A program made the position numbers and the translations under genes. The notes under the pieces were generated by a model, which saw only the letters and a list, made by a program, of their open reading frames with translations, did not search any database and was not told where the DNA came from. From Nonlabens marinus S1-08 (GTDB taxonomy: Bacteria; Bacteroidota; Bacteroidia; Flavobacteriales; Flavobacteriaceae), in the NCBI RefSeq assembly GCF_000831385.1, contig NZ_AP014548.1, positions 992,001-1,056,000 on the forward strand: a DNA stretch of 64,000 bases. Direction: 5' to 3'. Positions 16,598 through 25,831 of this stretch are shown piece after piece. Each line of letters opens with the position of its first letter. Within the stretch, counting starts at the first letter, position 1.

Positions 16598-17272
16598 TTA
16601 CTTATAACTCTGTTTCAGCACATAAATGTCCTCAATAAGCGCTTCAATTTCCTCCTCGTCCGTACCGTCATAAGAGCGTTCCCTTAAGCGGCCTTCCTTA
16701 TCTATCAATAAGAAATTCTCTGTATGGATCATGGCGTTTTCACCGCCGTATTTGTTCTTTTTAACGGCGAGATAGGATTTCCTAGCTAGATCATATATCT
16801 GCTGGCGATCGCCGGTCACTAGATTCCATTTGGAATCCATTACACCTTTACGGTCCGCATATTCTCGCAGTACAGACACGCTATCAATTTCAGGGGTAAC
16901 ACTATGAGATAACAACATCACTTCAGGATCATTTTTAAATTCCTCTTGTAGTAGTGTCATGTTTTTAGTCATCACAGGGCAAATACTAGGGCAAGTGGTG
17001 AAGAAAAAGTCAGCAACATAGATCTTGCCTTCGTAGTCGGCTTGAGTGATGGTGTCACCGTTTTGATTGACTAGAGAAAAAGGAGCGATTTTGTGGTATT
17101 TTTTCACAAATAACATGCTGTCATCGACTAACGACGGGTCAAACTGGTCGGGTTGAAGAATCGCCAGTTTTCTTTCAGGCGTCAAAGCATACTGGAACGC
17201 TGCCATAATACACGCACACAGCATGACCATAAATAGAATGCGGTATTTGTTGTCTTTAATAAACTTAAGCAT
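16598..17272 (-). CDS. SCO1/SenC family copper-dependent thioredoxin-fold protein
   Basis: The 224-residue protein has an N-terminal membrane anchor (about 11-30) and a periplasmic thioredoxin-like domain with the copper site TTCPSICPVMT (Cys94 and Cys98) and a downstream histidine in AMIHTENFLLID. SCO proteins deliver copper to the CuA site of cytochrome c oxidase or act as thiol-disulphide reductants. No oxidase gene is nearby, so its client is encoded elsewhere. Confidence 0.92.
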   Translation of the reverse strand: MLKFIKDNKYRILFMVMLCACIMAAFQYALTPERKLAILQPDQFDPSLVDDSMLFVKKYHKIAPFSLVNQNGDTITQADYEGKIYVADFFFTTCPSICPVMTKNMTLLQEEFKNDPEVMLLSHSVTPEIDSVSVLREYADRKGVMDSKWNLVTGDRQQIYDLARKSYLAVKKNKYGGENAMIHTENFLLIDKEGRLRERSYDGTDEEEIEALIEDIYVLKQSYK

Positions 17273-17356
17273 GCTTCAATTTTGCTACAAAATTACGATC
17301 TTAGAGTCTATTAGTGGAGTCTTTAGACGAGAACTAACAGAGTTAAACATGAGGGA

Positions 17357-19318
17357 ATGAAGTTCTATTTTAAATGTCTTGCAGGGATGTTGCTATTTTT
17401 CGCTTTCGCGAAAGCGTACTCCTTTCAATTTCCTGAAATTGTTTCAAACTCTCTACAAACCCAGGGGATAGACGCTTGTCTAGCTAAAGCCAAAATTCTA
17501 CCCAATCTTCCCGCTAAAAACGCCTTGGTCGACCAATCCAATTATGACCTGAAAGCGGTTCGATTAAGTTTAACGGTTGACCCAGATATTGCTGTATTGA
17601 GAGGTGAAGTTAAACTTACATTCACTGCAATGCGCGATTTAACTACCATTTACCTTGATTTTGCTAATGGTATGAATGTTAGAAATATAACTAGTGATAG
17701 CGGTAACGTGACTATGAGCCATATCCCTAATGATTTGCTACAAATTGATTTTGATACTACCATTCTTGTAGGGGAAACTAGGATGATATCCGTGTTATAC
17801 GATGGTGACCCAGTAGGAACAGGTTTTGGCAGTTATGCACGGGAGCAACACAACGGGATAGGTATTATTTGGACATTGTCAGAACCTTATGGGGCAAAAT
17901 CCTGGTGGCCTACCAAGCAAGATTTGAATGATAAGATTGATAAAACGTCATTTGAGATCACTGTTCCAGAGGGTTATGAAGCTGTAGCTAACGGTCTGAA
18001 AGGCGCAACCACCCTTGCGGGCGGCAGCAAAACAGTTACCTGGGAGCATAATTATCCCATTCCCGCCTATCTCATCGCTTTTGCAGTAACAAATTATCAA
18101 ACCTATACTCAAGTTTTTGAAGGCTCTCGAAGCAGCTTTCCTATCGACAATTATTTCTATCCAGAGAATTTTGAGACTGCAAAACAATCTGTTCAATTGA
18201 CGCTGCCTATGATGAGGTATTTTGAGAACACCTTTGGTCCCTATCCATTTGATCAGGAGAAGTACGGTCACGCCCAATTCGGCTGGGGTGGTGGGATGGA
18301 GCACACCACCATTTCATTTATGGGTAGTTTTTCCCAAAATCTCATAGCTCATGAACTGGCGCATCAATGGTTTGGCAACCTGGTCACTTGCGGTAGCTGG
18401 CAAGATATCTGGCTTAATGAGAGTTTTGCTACCTATGCGACTGGGAAATCAGTTGAGGTTATTGATGGAGCTTCTGCTTTTAAGAATTGGCGAGAGACAA
18501 CTGTCAATTCTATCACTTCTCAAGATGGCGGTAGTGTTTACGTTCCCGCTGCCGATACCTTATCAGTTAGCCGAGTATTCAACGGCCGCTTGTCCTATCG
18601 CAAGGGAGCAATGGTGCTCCACATGCTAGAGCAACGCCTGGGAACTGAGATTTTTAATCAAGCGTTGCAAAACTACTTGCAGGATCCCCAGTTGAAATTC
18701 GCTTACGCGAAAACGGAAGACTTCATCCGCATTGTGGAACAGACCAGCGGTGTTGATTTACAAGAGTTTTTTGCAGACTGGATTTATGGAGAGGGCCATC
18801 CATCGTATCAGCTCCGTTTTAAGCCTGAGGATAATGGGCAAGTAAAAATTACAGTGAATCAAACAACAAGTCACCCCAGCGTGTCTTTTTTTGAAGGCAA
18901 TGTACCGTTGCAACTGCAAGGGGATGGTCAAATGATGAAAATCGTGCTAGACGTTGCTCAAAACGGGCAGGAATTTACGGTGGAAGTTCCCTTTCGCGTA
19001 AGCGATATCATCATCGACCCAGAAACGCACATCATTTCAAAACAAAATACAGCCACTCTAGATTCTGAAATTAGCGCCGCTGCACCGCGCATGCGACTTT
19101 ATCCTAATCCCACACGAGGTGGTTTCAATATCCAGTCGGACCAGCCACTAGAATCGGTGCAGTTGTGGGATCTTCAAGGGCGTTTAATCATAGATTTTGA
19201 GCTCTCGCCTATTGTTGCTGGCGCTTCATTTTTTGAGCTGCAACGACCCAGCGGAATTTATTTTGTGACGGTTAAAACTGTCTCAGGGATCTTTCATAAA
19301 CAATTGGTCGTCCGTTAA
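17357..19318 (+). CDS. Secreted M1 aminopeptidase with T9SS sorting domain
   Basis: The 653-residue zinc peptidase has a signal peptide (1-20), a substrate-binding motif GGGMEHTT near 311-318, and the zinc site HELAHQW (His332, Glu333, His336) with the third ligand Glu355 in WLNESFATY. Residues from about 575 form a type A sorting domain (RLYPNPTRGGFNIQ to FHKQLVVR), so it is exported by Sec and then through the type IX system to the cell surface or medium. The signal peptide contains FAFAKA (15-20), which is encoded by the iterated palindrome. It removes N-terminal residues from peptides. Two degenerate palindrome relatives lie in the body near 18700 and 18990. Confidence 0.93.
   Translation: MKFYFKCLAGMLLFFAFAKAYSFQFPEIVSNSLQTQGIDACLAKAKILPNLPAKNALVDQSNYDLKAVRLSLTVDPDIAVLRGEVKLTFTAMRDLTTIYLDFANGMNVRNITSDSGNVTMSHIPNDLLQIDFDTTILVGETRMISVLYDGDPVGTGFGSYAREQHNGIGIIWTLSEPYGAKSWWPTKQDLNDKIDKTSFEITVPEGYEAVANGLKGATTLAGGSKTVTWEHNYPIPAYLIAFAVTNYQTYTQVFEGSRSSFPIDNYFYPENFETAKQSVQLTLPMMRYFENTFGPYPFDQEKYGHAQFGWGGGMEHTTISFMGSFSQNLIAHELAHQWFGNLVTCGSWQDIWLNESFATYATGKSVEVIDGASAFKNWRETTVNSITSQDGGSVYVPAADTLSVSRVFNGRLSYRKGAMVLHMLEQRLGTEIFNQALQNYLQDPQLKFAYAKTEDFIRIVEQTSGVDLQEFFADWIYGEGHPSYQLRFKPEDNGQVKITVNQTTSHPSVSFFEGNVPLQLQGDGQMMKIVLDVAQNGQEFTVEVPFRVSDIIIDPETHIISKQNTATLDSEISAAAPRMRLYPNPTRGGFNIQSDQPLESVQLWDLQGRLIIDFELSPIVAGASFFELQRPSGIYFVTVKTVSGIFHKQLVVR
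17401..17416. repeat. Iterated 16-bp palindrome, copy 6 (in coding sequence)
   Basis: Perfect CGCTTTCGCGAAAGCG inside the M1 peptidase signal peptide, read in frame as part of Phe-Ala-Phe-Ala-Lys-Ala, and followed by TACTCC. Confidence 0.95.
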
Positions 19319-19329
19319 ATGCGTGAATG

Positions 19330-19361
19330 TTGCATTGGCAGCACCTAATCCCTTATTTTTG
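19330..19361 (+). promoter_or_regulatory. Promoter of rseP
   Basis: TTG (19330-19332), 21 bases and TATTTTTG (19354-19361) match the Bacteroidota consensus. Transcription would start near 19367, which excludes the TTG at 19373 only weakly but favours the ATG at 19385. Confidence 0.55.
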
Positions 19362-19384
19362 CCGCTTTAAAATTGATTGAACAC

Positions 19385-20734
19385 ATGCATCCTACGATTG
19401 TATTAATTATAAACTTCCTGATGAGTTTGTCCCTGCTCATCGTTCTTCATGAATTGGGTCACTTTATCCCAGCGCGACTTTTCAAAATCAAGGTGGAGAA
19501 ATTCTATTTATTTTTTGATATCAAATTTTCTTTGTTTAAGAAGAAGATAGGTGATACCGTATATGGGATAGGCTGGTTGCCATTAGGGGGTTATGTCAAG
19601 ATTGCCGGGATGATTGACGAGAGCATGGACAAGGAACAGATGGCATTGCCACCGCAGCCTTGGGAGTTTAGATCAAAGCCGGCCTGGCAACGATTGATCG
19701 TGATGCTAGGTGGTGTCGTGGTCAATGTGATTGTAGGTTTTGTGATTTGCGCTGGTTTGCTTTATACGCAGGGAACACAAATTGCTACCGGTGACGATTT
19801 CAAATATGGATTCGGTTTTCCAAAAGTATTGGAGGATATCGGGTTTCAACAAGGAGATAATCCGTTACTAGTCAATGGTGACACGCTGCCACAAGCACAA
19901 ATGCTAACGCGCCAAATCCTTTTTAGGGATGTAGAAACTGTGACTGTGCTGCGTGATGGCGAACTGGTAGAAATAGCGGTGCCAGAGGGGACAGATGATA
20001 AAATATTCGACGCTGGGGTTAGTCCGGGACTTCAATACAGGTATCCTTTTGTTGTAGATTCTATAGGTGTAAATAGCCTAGTCGATTCTCTGGGTATCAA
20101 TGCAGGAGCTGATATTATTTCTGTCGCAGGGTATCCCATCGAGTATCAGACAGATCTTTCCTATGCTGTGAACAATAAAATCGAACCTAATGTTCCTTTT
20201 ATACTATCGACTGTGAGTAAGGATGGCGAGCAAAAAGACCTTGAAATTACTTTGTCAGAATCCCAGCTGGAAAAAGGCTTTGGTATTTATACTAAAGGAG
20301 CTGAATCCATCAGAGATATAGTGAATATTAAGCAACGGAAATATGCAGTTGGAGAAAGCCTGGTTGAAGGTGTTTCTATGGGCTACTGGATCATGTATGA
20401 CTACATCGCACAAATGAAATACATCTTTACTTCAAAAGGTGCAGGACAACTGGGAGGTTTTGGAACCATCGCAAAACTATATCCAGATACCTTTGACTGG
20501 GTTGGTTTCTGGAGAACTACCGCATTGATATCCTTTATACTTGCGATTATGAATATTTTGCCTATTCCTGCACTGGATGGTGGTCACGTGATGTTCTTAT
20601 TGTATGAAATCGTTACCGGCCGTAAGCCTGGCGATAAGTTTTTAGAACGTGCTCAGATCATTGGGATTTTATTGTTATTGGCATTGATGGTGTATGCTAA
20701 CGGGAATGATATCTACCGCTGGTTGTTTGAGTAA
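19385..20734 (+). CDS. rseP: Site-2 protease RseP (RIP metalloprotease)
   Basis: The 450-residue inner-membrane protease has HELGH in its first helix (His22, Glu23, His26), PDZ-like domains in the middle (about 125-330) and the C-terminal aspartate motif PALDGGHV. It cleaves transmembrane anti-sigma factors and signal-peptide remnants within the membrane. I start at the ATG at 19385 (MHPTIVLIINFLMSLS) rather than the in-frame TTG 12 bases earlier, because it gives the usual short N-terminus before HELGH. It lies 66 bases after the M1 peptidase and has its own promoter. Confidence 0.93.
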   Translation: MHPTIVLIINFLMSLSLLIVLHELGHFIPARLFKIKVEKFYLFFDIKFSLFKKKIGDTVYGIGWLPLGGYVKIAGMIDESMDKEQMALPPQPWEFRSKPAWQRLIVMLGGVVVNVIVGFVICAGLLYTQGTQIATGDDFKYGFGFPKVLEDIGFQQGDNPLLVNGDTLPQAQMLTRQILFRDVETVTVLRDGELVEIAVPEGTDDKIFDAGVSPGLQYRYPFVVDSIGVNSLVDSLGINAGADIISVAGYPIEYQTDLSYAVNNKIEPNVPFILSTVSKDGEQKDLEITLSESQLEKGFGIYTKGAESIRDIVNIKQRKYAVGESLVEGVSMGYWIMYDYIAQMKYIFTSKGAGQLGGFGTIAKLYPDTFDWVGFWRTTALISFILAIMNILPIPALDGGHVMFLLYEIVTGRKPGDKFLERAQIIGILLLLALMVYANGNDIYRWLFE

Positions 20735-20764
20735 AAAAAGCCTTTGATTTTTTTACTGAAAATA

Positions 20765-20795
20765 TTGGCTCAAATTTGAAAACGTATTATATTTG
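20765..20795 (+). promoter_or_regulatory. Promoter of tRNA-Asn
   Basis: TTG (20765-20767), 20 bases and TATATTTG (20788-20795) match consensus and lie 42 bases before the tRNA. Confidence 0.7.
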
Positions 20796-20836
20796 CCCTC
20801 GCTTAAGCAAATAGCTTGAGTTTGTGTTTATCACAG

Positions 20837-20910
20837 TCCTCCTTAGCTCAGTTGGTTAGAGCATCTGACTGTTAATCAGAGGGTCCTTGGTTCGAGCCCA
20901 AGAGGAGGAG
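20837..20910 (+). tRNA. tRNA-Asn (anticodon GTT)
   Basis: The 74-base gene folds as a standard cloverleaf: acceptor TCCTCCT pairing with AGGAGGA, D arm TTAGCTCAGTTGGTTAGAG, anticodon stem TCTGA/TCAGA around CTGTTAA, and T arm CTTGG-TTCGAGC-CCAAG. The anticodon GTT reads asparagine. The CCA end is not encoded. The last 28 bases are the left attachment repeat of the integrated element, so the 3' end of this functional tRNA was supplied by recombination. Confidence 0.97.
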
Positions 20911-20915
20911 CAAAA
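20883..20915 (+). other. attL, 33-bp attachment repeat
   Basis: This copy comprises the last 28 bases of tRNA-Asn plus CAAAA and is identical to 34936-34968. The sequences diverge immediately on both sides. Confidence 0.92.
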
Positions 20916-20947
20916 TCCCAATCAGCAATGGTTGGGATTTTTGTTTT
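20912..20947 (+). terminator. Terminator of tRNA-Asn, element-borne
   Basis: AAAATCCCAA, a ten-base loop and TTGGGATTTT are followed by TGTTTTT. It lies inside attL on the element side, so the element provides both the tRNA 3' end and a terminator. Confidence 0.85.
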
Positions 20948-21093
20948 TACTGGTTTTCAGTAAGTTACAAAACGATCAGTTCATTAGAAATAGGCTTTTA
21001 GCTCTAAATAAGGTAACAATAAGGATACCCTCTAATTAATTTTAGTCTACCCTTCTGTATTGTGTCAAATTATTAACAATCAAATAATTAGAC

Positions 21094-22293
21094 ATGAAAC
21101 ACACTAAACTTTACATCCGATTCTTTGCAGTCCTCAGCAAACAAAATAAAAGAGGTTATTGCCCCATCCGCTGCATTATCTCCTTCAATAAAGCATCAAA
21201 GAAGTTCTCTACAGGAATATTTATAGATCCCAGTAACTGGTCTAAAGATGATCAGACTGTGACAGAAGGTGATGTAGATCATATTGCCAAAAATGGATTG
21301 CTGCAAACCATATCTTCTAAACTGCAAAGAATTGAATTAGAACTGCAATTGGAATCCCAGCTGATTAATATAAATGCTATTTACGATAGATATAAAGGTG
21401 TTAATAGGCAATCAGCCATAAGCGTAACAGAATTCTACGATACCTACGTAAACAAGCTAGAAAAGCTTATTGACAAGGATATCAAGTTGTCAACGTGGAA
21501 AAAATTCAAATATATCAAAGACCATGTTGCTCAATTTGTAAAATTAGAGACTATAAAAAACACAGCTATTGATAAGCTAGATATTTCCTTTCTAGAGGAA
21601 TTTGAGTATTGGCTTAAGGTGACAAAAAATCAGAAGCAAATAACTATCAATAAAACGATTCAACGTTTTAGAAAACCATTTAAGGCAGCAGTTAATCAAG
21701 GGTTGTTACCAAAAGATCCATTTGCAGACTACAAAACTAAAACAGTTTCAAATCGTATTGTTTTCTTGACACCTGAAGAGCTTGTAATTTTTCAGGATAC
21801 TACTTTGGTTCAAAGCAGACTTGATTTAGTACGGCAGTTATTCATATTTTGTTGTTATTCTGGACTTGCATATGCAGAAATGACAGCATTGAATAGAACA
21901 CACATTCAAAAAGGATTTGATGGTAAGGACTGGATCATCATAACCAGATTGAAAACCTCCAAAACTATATCTATCCCTTTACTTCCAAAAGCAAATCGTG
22001 TACTACTTGATTTAGATTTTTACAGTAACAATAGCTTACCTAAACTTTCAAATCAACGTTTCAATAGCTATTTAAAGGAGATTGCAGTCATCTTAGATAT
22101 AAATAAAAGGTTAACTCACCACACAGCTAGAAAAACGTTTGCCTCAACCGTACTTCTTTATAATGATGTTCCCATGGAAATTGTTCAAAAGCTATTAGGA
22201 CATTCCAGTATTACGATAACTGAACAGAGTTATGGTAAAATTTTAAATAAACAGGTAAGTAAGGAATTGGCCAAGTTTTATTTGCCAAATTAA
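21094..22293 (+). CDS. Tyrosine recombinase (integrase), CTnDOT-like
   Basis: The 399-residue integrase has an N-terminal arm-binding domain (GYCPIRCIISFNKASKKFST), a SAM-like core-binding domain (about 105-205) and a C-terminal catalytic domain with LTHHTARKTFAS (His-x-x-Arg), LGHSSITITEQSYGK (His and the nucleophile Tyr). The position of the first catalytic arginine reads YSGLAYAEM, without Arg, as in IntDOT and many Bacteroidota integrases. It should excise and insert this element at the tRNA-Asn site, whose attL lies 180 bases upstream. Confidence 0.94.
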   Translation: MKHTKLYIRFFAVLSKQNKRGYCPIRCIISFNKASKKFSTGIFIDPSNWSKDDQTVTEGDVDHIAKNGLLQTISSKLQRIELELQLESQLININAIYDRYKGVNRQSAISVTEFYDTYVNKLEKLIDKDIKLSTWKKFKYIKDHVAQFVKLETIKNTAIDKLDISFLEEFEYWLKVTKNQKQITINKTIQRFRKPFKAAVNQGLLPKDPFADYKTKTVSNRIVFLTPEELVIFQDTTLVQSRLDLVRQLFIFCCYSGLAYAEMTALNRTHIQKGFDGKDWIIITRLKTSKTISIPLLPKANRVLLDLDFYSNNSLPKLSNQRFNSYLKEIAVILDINKRLTHHTARKTFASTVLLYNDVPMEIVQKLLGHSSITITEQSYGKILNKQVSKELAKFYLPN

Positions 22294-22361
22294 ATAGATT
22301 CGAAAAAGGAGGGTTCAAGCTGTTTAAAACTATAGCATGATAAGTACGCACGGACTTTGAT

Positions 22362-23333
22362 TCAATTTATCAACCAAAAATTGGAGCAACTATTAGCTTC
22401 ATTAAGAGATTCAATGGTTTTTTTGTGCTTGTTGCACCAATATCCATCATAGGTTTTCTTAAAAGCGAATCTACATGCCACACAATTCTTGAATGAGCTA
22501 TCAGTTTTACCGAATGAGCTGACTAGACTTTTGAACTTTTCAGATACTTCAGTGAAACCAAGTCTTCTATCGTAAACTTTATAATGCTTCAAATTTTTAT
22601 CCGTGATTAACGACTCTATCTCGGACATTTTTGAAACAGCGGTAGAGTAACTATTATCTTCAAAAACTCTAAAAAATCCGAACTTACGAAAACAGTACTT
22701 TGGGTTATATATCTTTTTAGAGGTCTCTTTAGCTTGAAAATTATAAAAGTAAAGGTTTTCATTTTTTAATTTCATACGTCTAGAATTTATGAAAGATAAA
22801 TCTGCTTCATCACTTAGGTTGACTTCTACAATCCTAAACCCCTTGTTTATTTTTGTGTCATCACATTTGTGGGTGACAGCAAATTCAAGTGCTAAATATT
22901 CGTTCGGCTTTCTGGATGATGATAGTAAAATATCAGCAATTGATCCTTGTATTCCTTTCTCAATTTGTACAATATCAAATACCTTGGTCAAATCAAACTT
23001 CTTTGTGACATGATGCGTTTTACATGAAATGTCGTGATGGGCACAAGAAAAACAAGTCATATCAACTAGATATTCAATATAGAAAGGCTCCTTTTTACTC
23101 AGACATTGCCTATAAGAATTGAAAAAATGAATTTTACTTACTTTATGGAGATATGATTCATAGCTGCAGTTGCCTTCATGTTTATGAGCGAAATGATGGG
23201 AAACTACCTTTCCTTTTTTTGCAATTAGCTGTTCATTGCAATTGCAACATGTATAAATAGATTTCTGATTCTTATCCACCATGTCAATATGGATAAGGTT
23301 ACCATCTAAATCTAGAGCTCTTAAATTCTTCAA
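22362..23333 (-). CDS. CoiA-like protein with zinc-ribbon and nuclease-like segment
   Basis: The 323-residue protein has an N-terminal DLDGNLIHIDMV strand, a Cys cluster with His residues (YTCCNCNEQLIAKKG, VSHHFAHKHEGNC), a central segment ADILLSSSRKPNEYLALEFA that fits a PD-(D/E)xK nuclease core (Asp, then Glu), and a C-terminal Cys-rich part (CVACRF, YWCNKH). This is the layout of CoiA-family competence/nuclease-like proteins common on Bacteroidota mobile DNA. Cleavage activity and substrate are not established. It is transcribed against the integrase and stands alone, a usual place for cargo. Confidence 0.6.
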   Translation of the reverse strand: MKNLRALDLDGNLIHIDMVDKNQKSIYTCCNCNEQLIAKKGKVVSHHFAHKHEGNCSYESYLHKVSKIHFFNSYRQCLSKKEPFYIEYLVDMTCFSCAHHDISCKTHHVTKKFDLTKVFDIVQIEKGIQGSIADILLSSSRKPNEYLALEFAVTHKCDDTKINKGFRIVEVNLSDEADLSFINSRRMKLKNENLYFYNFQAKETSKKIYNPKYCFRKFGFFRVFEDNSYSTAVSKMSEIESLITDKNLKHYKVYDRRLGFTEVSEKFKSLVSSFGKTDSSFKNCVACRFAFKKTYDGYWCNKHKKTIESLNEANSCSNFWLIN

Positions 23334-23539
23334 AAGATTACTGATTTAAATGACAATATAGTATCAAGAACTCAATATTCAATTGGTATACACCTTGCAT
23401 TGGAAACTCATTTAAATTTTTTCTGATTTTTTTTCTAGATTTTTTTTGAAACTCTCACCGTTCACCAACTCACAAATCACCCCCATGCTTTTTAATAAAA
23501 GGGAATAATCCCCGCCAAAAATCTTAAATAATTAAAACC

Positions 23540-23884
23540 ATGGTAACGATTACAGATTACAAAACAATTGAAAAAGAAAACGGAGAGTCATTCAACATTT
23601 TGATTGTCCAAGGAGGGCTTCAAGCCGAGAAGAGCAAATCAACAGGCAAAACTTACTTCACTGCAAAAACTGCGAGTGTGTCTAGCACATTTGATGAAGC
23701 TATGTGCAAGTCACTTGTTGGTCAGCAGATTGAAGGTAGTGTTAAGAAGGTAACGGTAGAGCCTTATGAATATACAGTGGCAGGAACAGATGAGGTGATA
23801 ACCTTGTCACACCGCTATGAGTATGTTGATGAAAATGACACCATAATCAACGAACAAGTTGCTTCACCTGAAGTAGTGTATTAG
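23540..23884 (+). CDS. Small protein upstream of Sak4-like ATPase, possible ssDNA-binding partner
   Basis: The 114-residue soluble protein is rich in beta-strand patterns (FNILIVQGGLQAEKSKSTGK, YFTAKTASVSSTF) and has an acidic end. I do not recognise it by name. Its place 73 bases ahead of a Sak4-like recombinase gene is where phages often keep a single-stranded-DNA-binding protein, and an OB-fold is possible; this is inference from position. A small hairpin (GAGCCTTTC, GGGGCTC) lies in the gap to the next gene. Confidence 0.55.
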   Translation: MVTITDYKTIEKENGESFNILIVQGGLQAEKSKSTGKTYFTAKTASVSSTFDEAMCKSLVGQQIEGSVKKVTVEPYEYTVAGTDEVITLSHRYEYVDENDTIINEQVASPEVVY

Positions 23885-23957
23885 AAACAACCTATTAATT
23901 GTAAATCAAGAGCCTTTCTATTGAGGGGCTCTTTTCTTATGCTAAAAACTCAACAAA

Positions 23958-24833
23958 ATGAAATTAATTAAAGCCGAAAGGCATCAAGTGAAACTACGCT
24001 TAGGATTAAGTGGAGCTTCTGGATTTGGCAAAACAATGTCAGCACTACTGTTAGCTTATGGAATAACAGAAAATTGGTCAAAAATCTGTGTTATTGATAC
24101 GGAGAACAATAGTGCCAGTTTATACTCTCATCTAGGTGACTACAACGTATTAACTCTAAATGAGCCTTATTCTCCAGAGAGATACATAGAAGCTATCACT
24201 ATATGTGAAGAACAAGGCATGGAGGTCATTATCGTTGATAGTATCACTCACGAATGGCAAGGTGCTGGAGGTTGCTTGAGCATTCACGAAAAATTGGGTG
24301 GACGGTTTCAAGATTGGGCAAAGGTTTCCCCTAGACATCAATCGTTCATTGATAAAATATTGAATTCTACAGCTCACATTATAACGACTGTAAGGAGGAA
24401 AATAGATTATTCATTGGATACAAATGGCAATGGTAGAACCACAGTCATAAAGCACGGAACAAAGGAAATTACTCGTGAAGGTTTTGAATATGAATTGACT
24501 GTAAACTTTGAGTTGATCAATGATAAACACTTGGTTAGCGTTTCAAAGGATAGGACTGGTCTGTTTATGGATAAACCTGAGTTTGTGATTAATTCAGCAA
24601 CTGGCAAAAAGTTGAAGAATTGGTGTAATACAGGTAAATCACTGGATGAAATCAAAAAGGAAATCCAATCAGCTAGAACAGAAGCAGATTTAAAGACAAT
24701 ATATGATAGTTACAAAAACCACCATAGCATAATAATCCCTTTGCTTAGTCTTAGAAAGAAGGAGATCCTTCAATCCATTGAAAAAGCCAGTGAAAACTCA
24801 AATATTATTAACCCAAATCAAATCGTAAAATGA
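23958..24833 (+). CDS. Phage-type RecA-like ATPase (Sak4-like annealing/recombination protein)
   Basis: The 291-residue protein has Walker A GASGFGKTMSALLLAYG (about 20-35), a Walker B strand MEVIIVDSITHEWQGAGG and a RecA-core layout without the RecA N- and C-terminal domains, as in phage Sak4 proteins. These promote single-strand annealing or exchange during phage recombination. Tryptophans are all TGG and the gene stops with TGA, so it uses the standard code, unlike the cassette at 27072. It overlaps the next start by four bases (ATGA). Confidence 0.8.
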   Translation: MKLIKAERHQVKLRLGLSGASGFGKTMSALLLAYGITENWSKICVIDTENNSASLYSHLGDYNVLTLNEPYSPERYIEAITICEEQGMEVIIVDSITHEWQGAGGCLSIHEKLGGRFQDWAKVSPRHQSFIDKILNSTAHIITTVRRKIDYSLDTNGNGRTTVIKHGTKEITREGFEYELTVNFELINDKHLVSVSKDRTGLFMDKPEFVINSATGKKLKNWCNTGKSLDEIKKEIQSARTEADLKTIYDSYKNHHSIIIPLLSLRKKEILQSIEKASENSNIINPNQIVK

Positions 24834-25807
24834 ATAATCTAATAGAATACAACCCTAAGCCTTTGGAAATGGTGATTGAAGAACATAATCACATTGGAAA
24901 TGATTTTATAGTGGCTAATACAGAGGTGGTCACTTTGGAACATCTGAGAGATGATTGCATTGTTCCAGTTTTCACCAAAGACAATGAAACAACGATAAGC
25001 CATTTTCAATTTATTGATAAGGTCAATCAGAGCGTTAGAAACTCCTTACCTGATTACCATGTGAATGATGCTTCCGTAAGAGTTAGTCATGTCATTAAAG
25101 GAAGGGTGCCTGGTGCTATTGGTAAATCAGTTAAGGATCTCTTTGAGCACGAAAAGACTAGATACTATGAGAGATGCGCATTTACAATAGATATCCCTGA
25201 TATTTATCAGGTGATTGGTAATAGCAAGTTATCACTAAGTATTGGTGGTGTTAGAGCCTATAATCAAGAAAACCTCTATAGCAGTAAGTCCATGGAGAAA
25301 TTCAAGTTGTTCATAGGATTTAAAAATTGGGTGTGCACCAATTTATGCATCAGTACAGATGGTTTGATGGATTCTGTACGGGTATCAAGTTTAGAGGAAT
25401 TGGGAGAAAAGGCATCAGATTTAATTAACAGCTTTGATGCTCAAAGACAGTTGCTTGATATGGAACAGCTCATAGAACATAAGCTGTCTGAAAAGCAGTT
25501 TTCATTACTGGTTGGAAAATTGAGAATGCTGCCCTATTTAGATCGTTCAAAAAATCCTGATGTGATGAACTGTACTCTGTCAGAAAGTCAAGCTTCTACT
25601 ATTGTAAAAGATTATTATACGGATAAGAACTTTGCAAAAGAATCTGATGGGTCTATAACCTTGTGGTCATTGTACAATTTAATGACAGCTGCCAACAAGT
25701 CATCTTACATTGATCGCAGTTTTCAACGTAACGCCAACTGTTTTGAATTGGTCAAACACCTGGGAAAAAGCATGGAAAAAGGTACTCACAGTTGGTATCT
25801 TGATTAA
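24830..25807 (+). CDS. DUF3871-like protein
   Basis: The 325-residue soluble protein has the text HVIKGRVPGAIGKSVKDLFE and YERCAFTIDIPDIYQVIGNS, which I associate with the Bacteroidota DUF3871 group found on mobile elements; the name is from memory and not certain. No catalytic motif is evident. Translational coupling (ATGA) to the Sak4-like gene points to a job in the same DNA-recombination or replication process. All three tryptophans are TGG. Confidence 0.65.
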   Translation: MNNLIEYNPKPLEMVIEEHNHIGNDFIVANTEVVTLEHLRDDCIVPVFTKDNETTISHFQFIDKVNQSVRNSLPDYHVNDASVRVSHVIKGRVPGAIGKSVKDLFEHEKTRYYERCAFTIDIPDIYQVIGNSKLSLSIGGVRAYNQENLYSSKSMEKFKLFIGFKNWVCTNLCISTDGLMDSVRVSSLEELGEKASDLINSFDAQRQLLDMEQLIEHKLSEKQFSLLVGKLRMLPYLDRSKNPDVMNCTLSESQASTIVKDYYTDKNFAKESDGSITLWSLYNLMTAANKSSYIDRSFQRNANCFELVKHLGKSMEKGTHSWYLD

Positions 25808-25831
25808 ATACACATAGCCTTTATCACCAAA

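Noticed and set aside
19373..19384. TTG start of rseP four codons earlier
   Set aside because: The ATG at 19385 fits family N-termini and the promoter position better.
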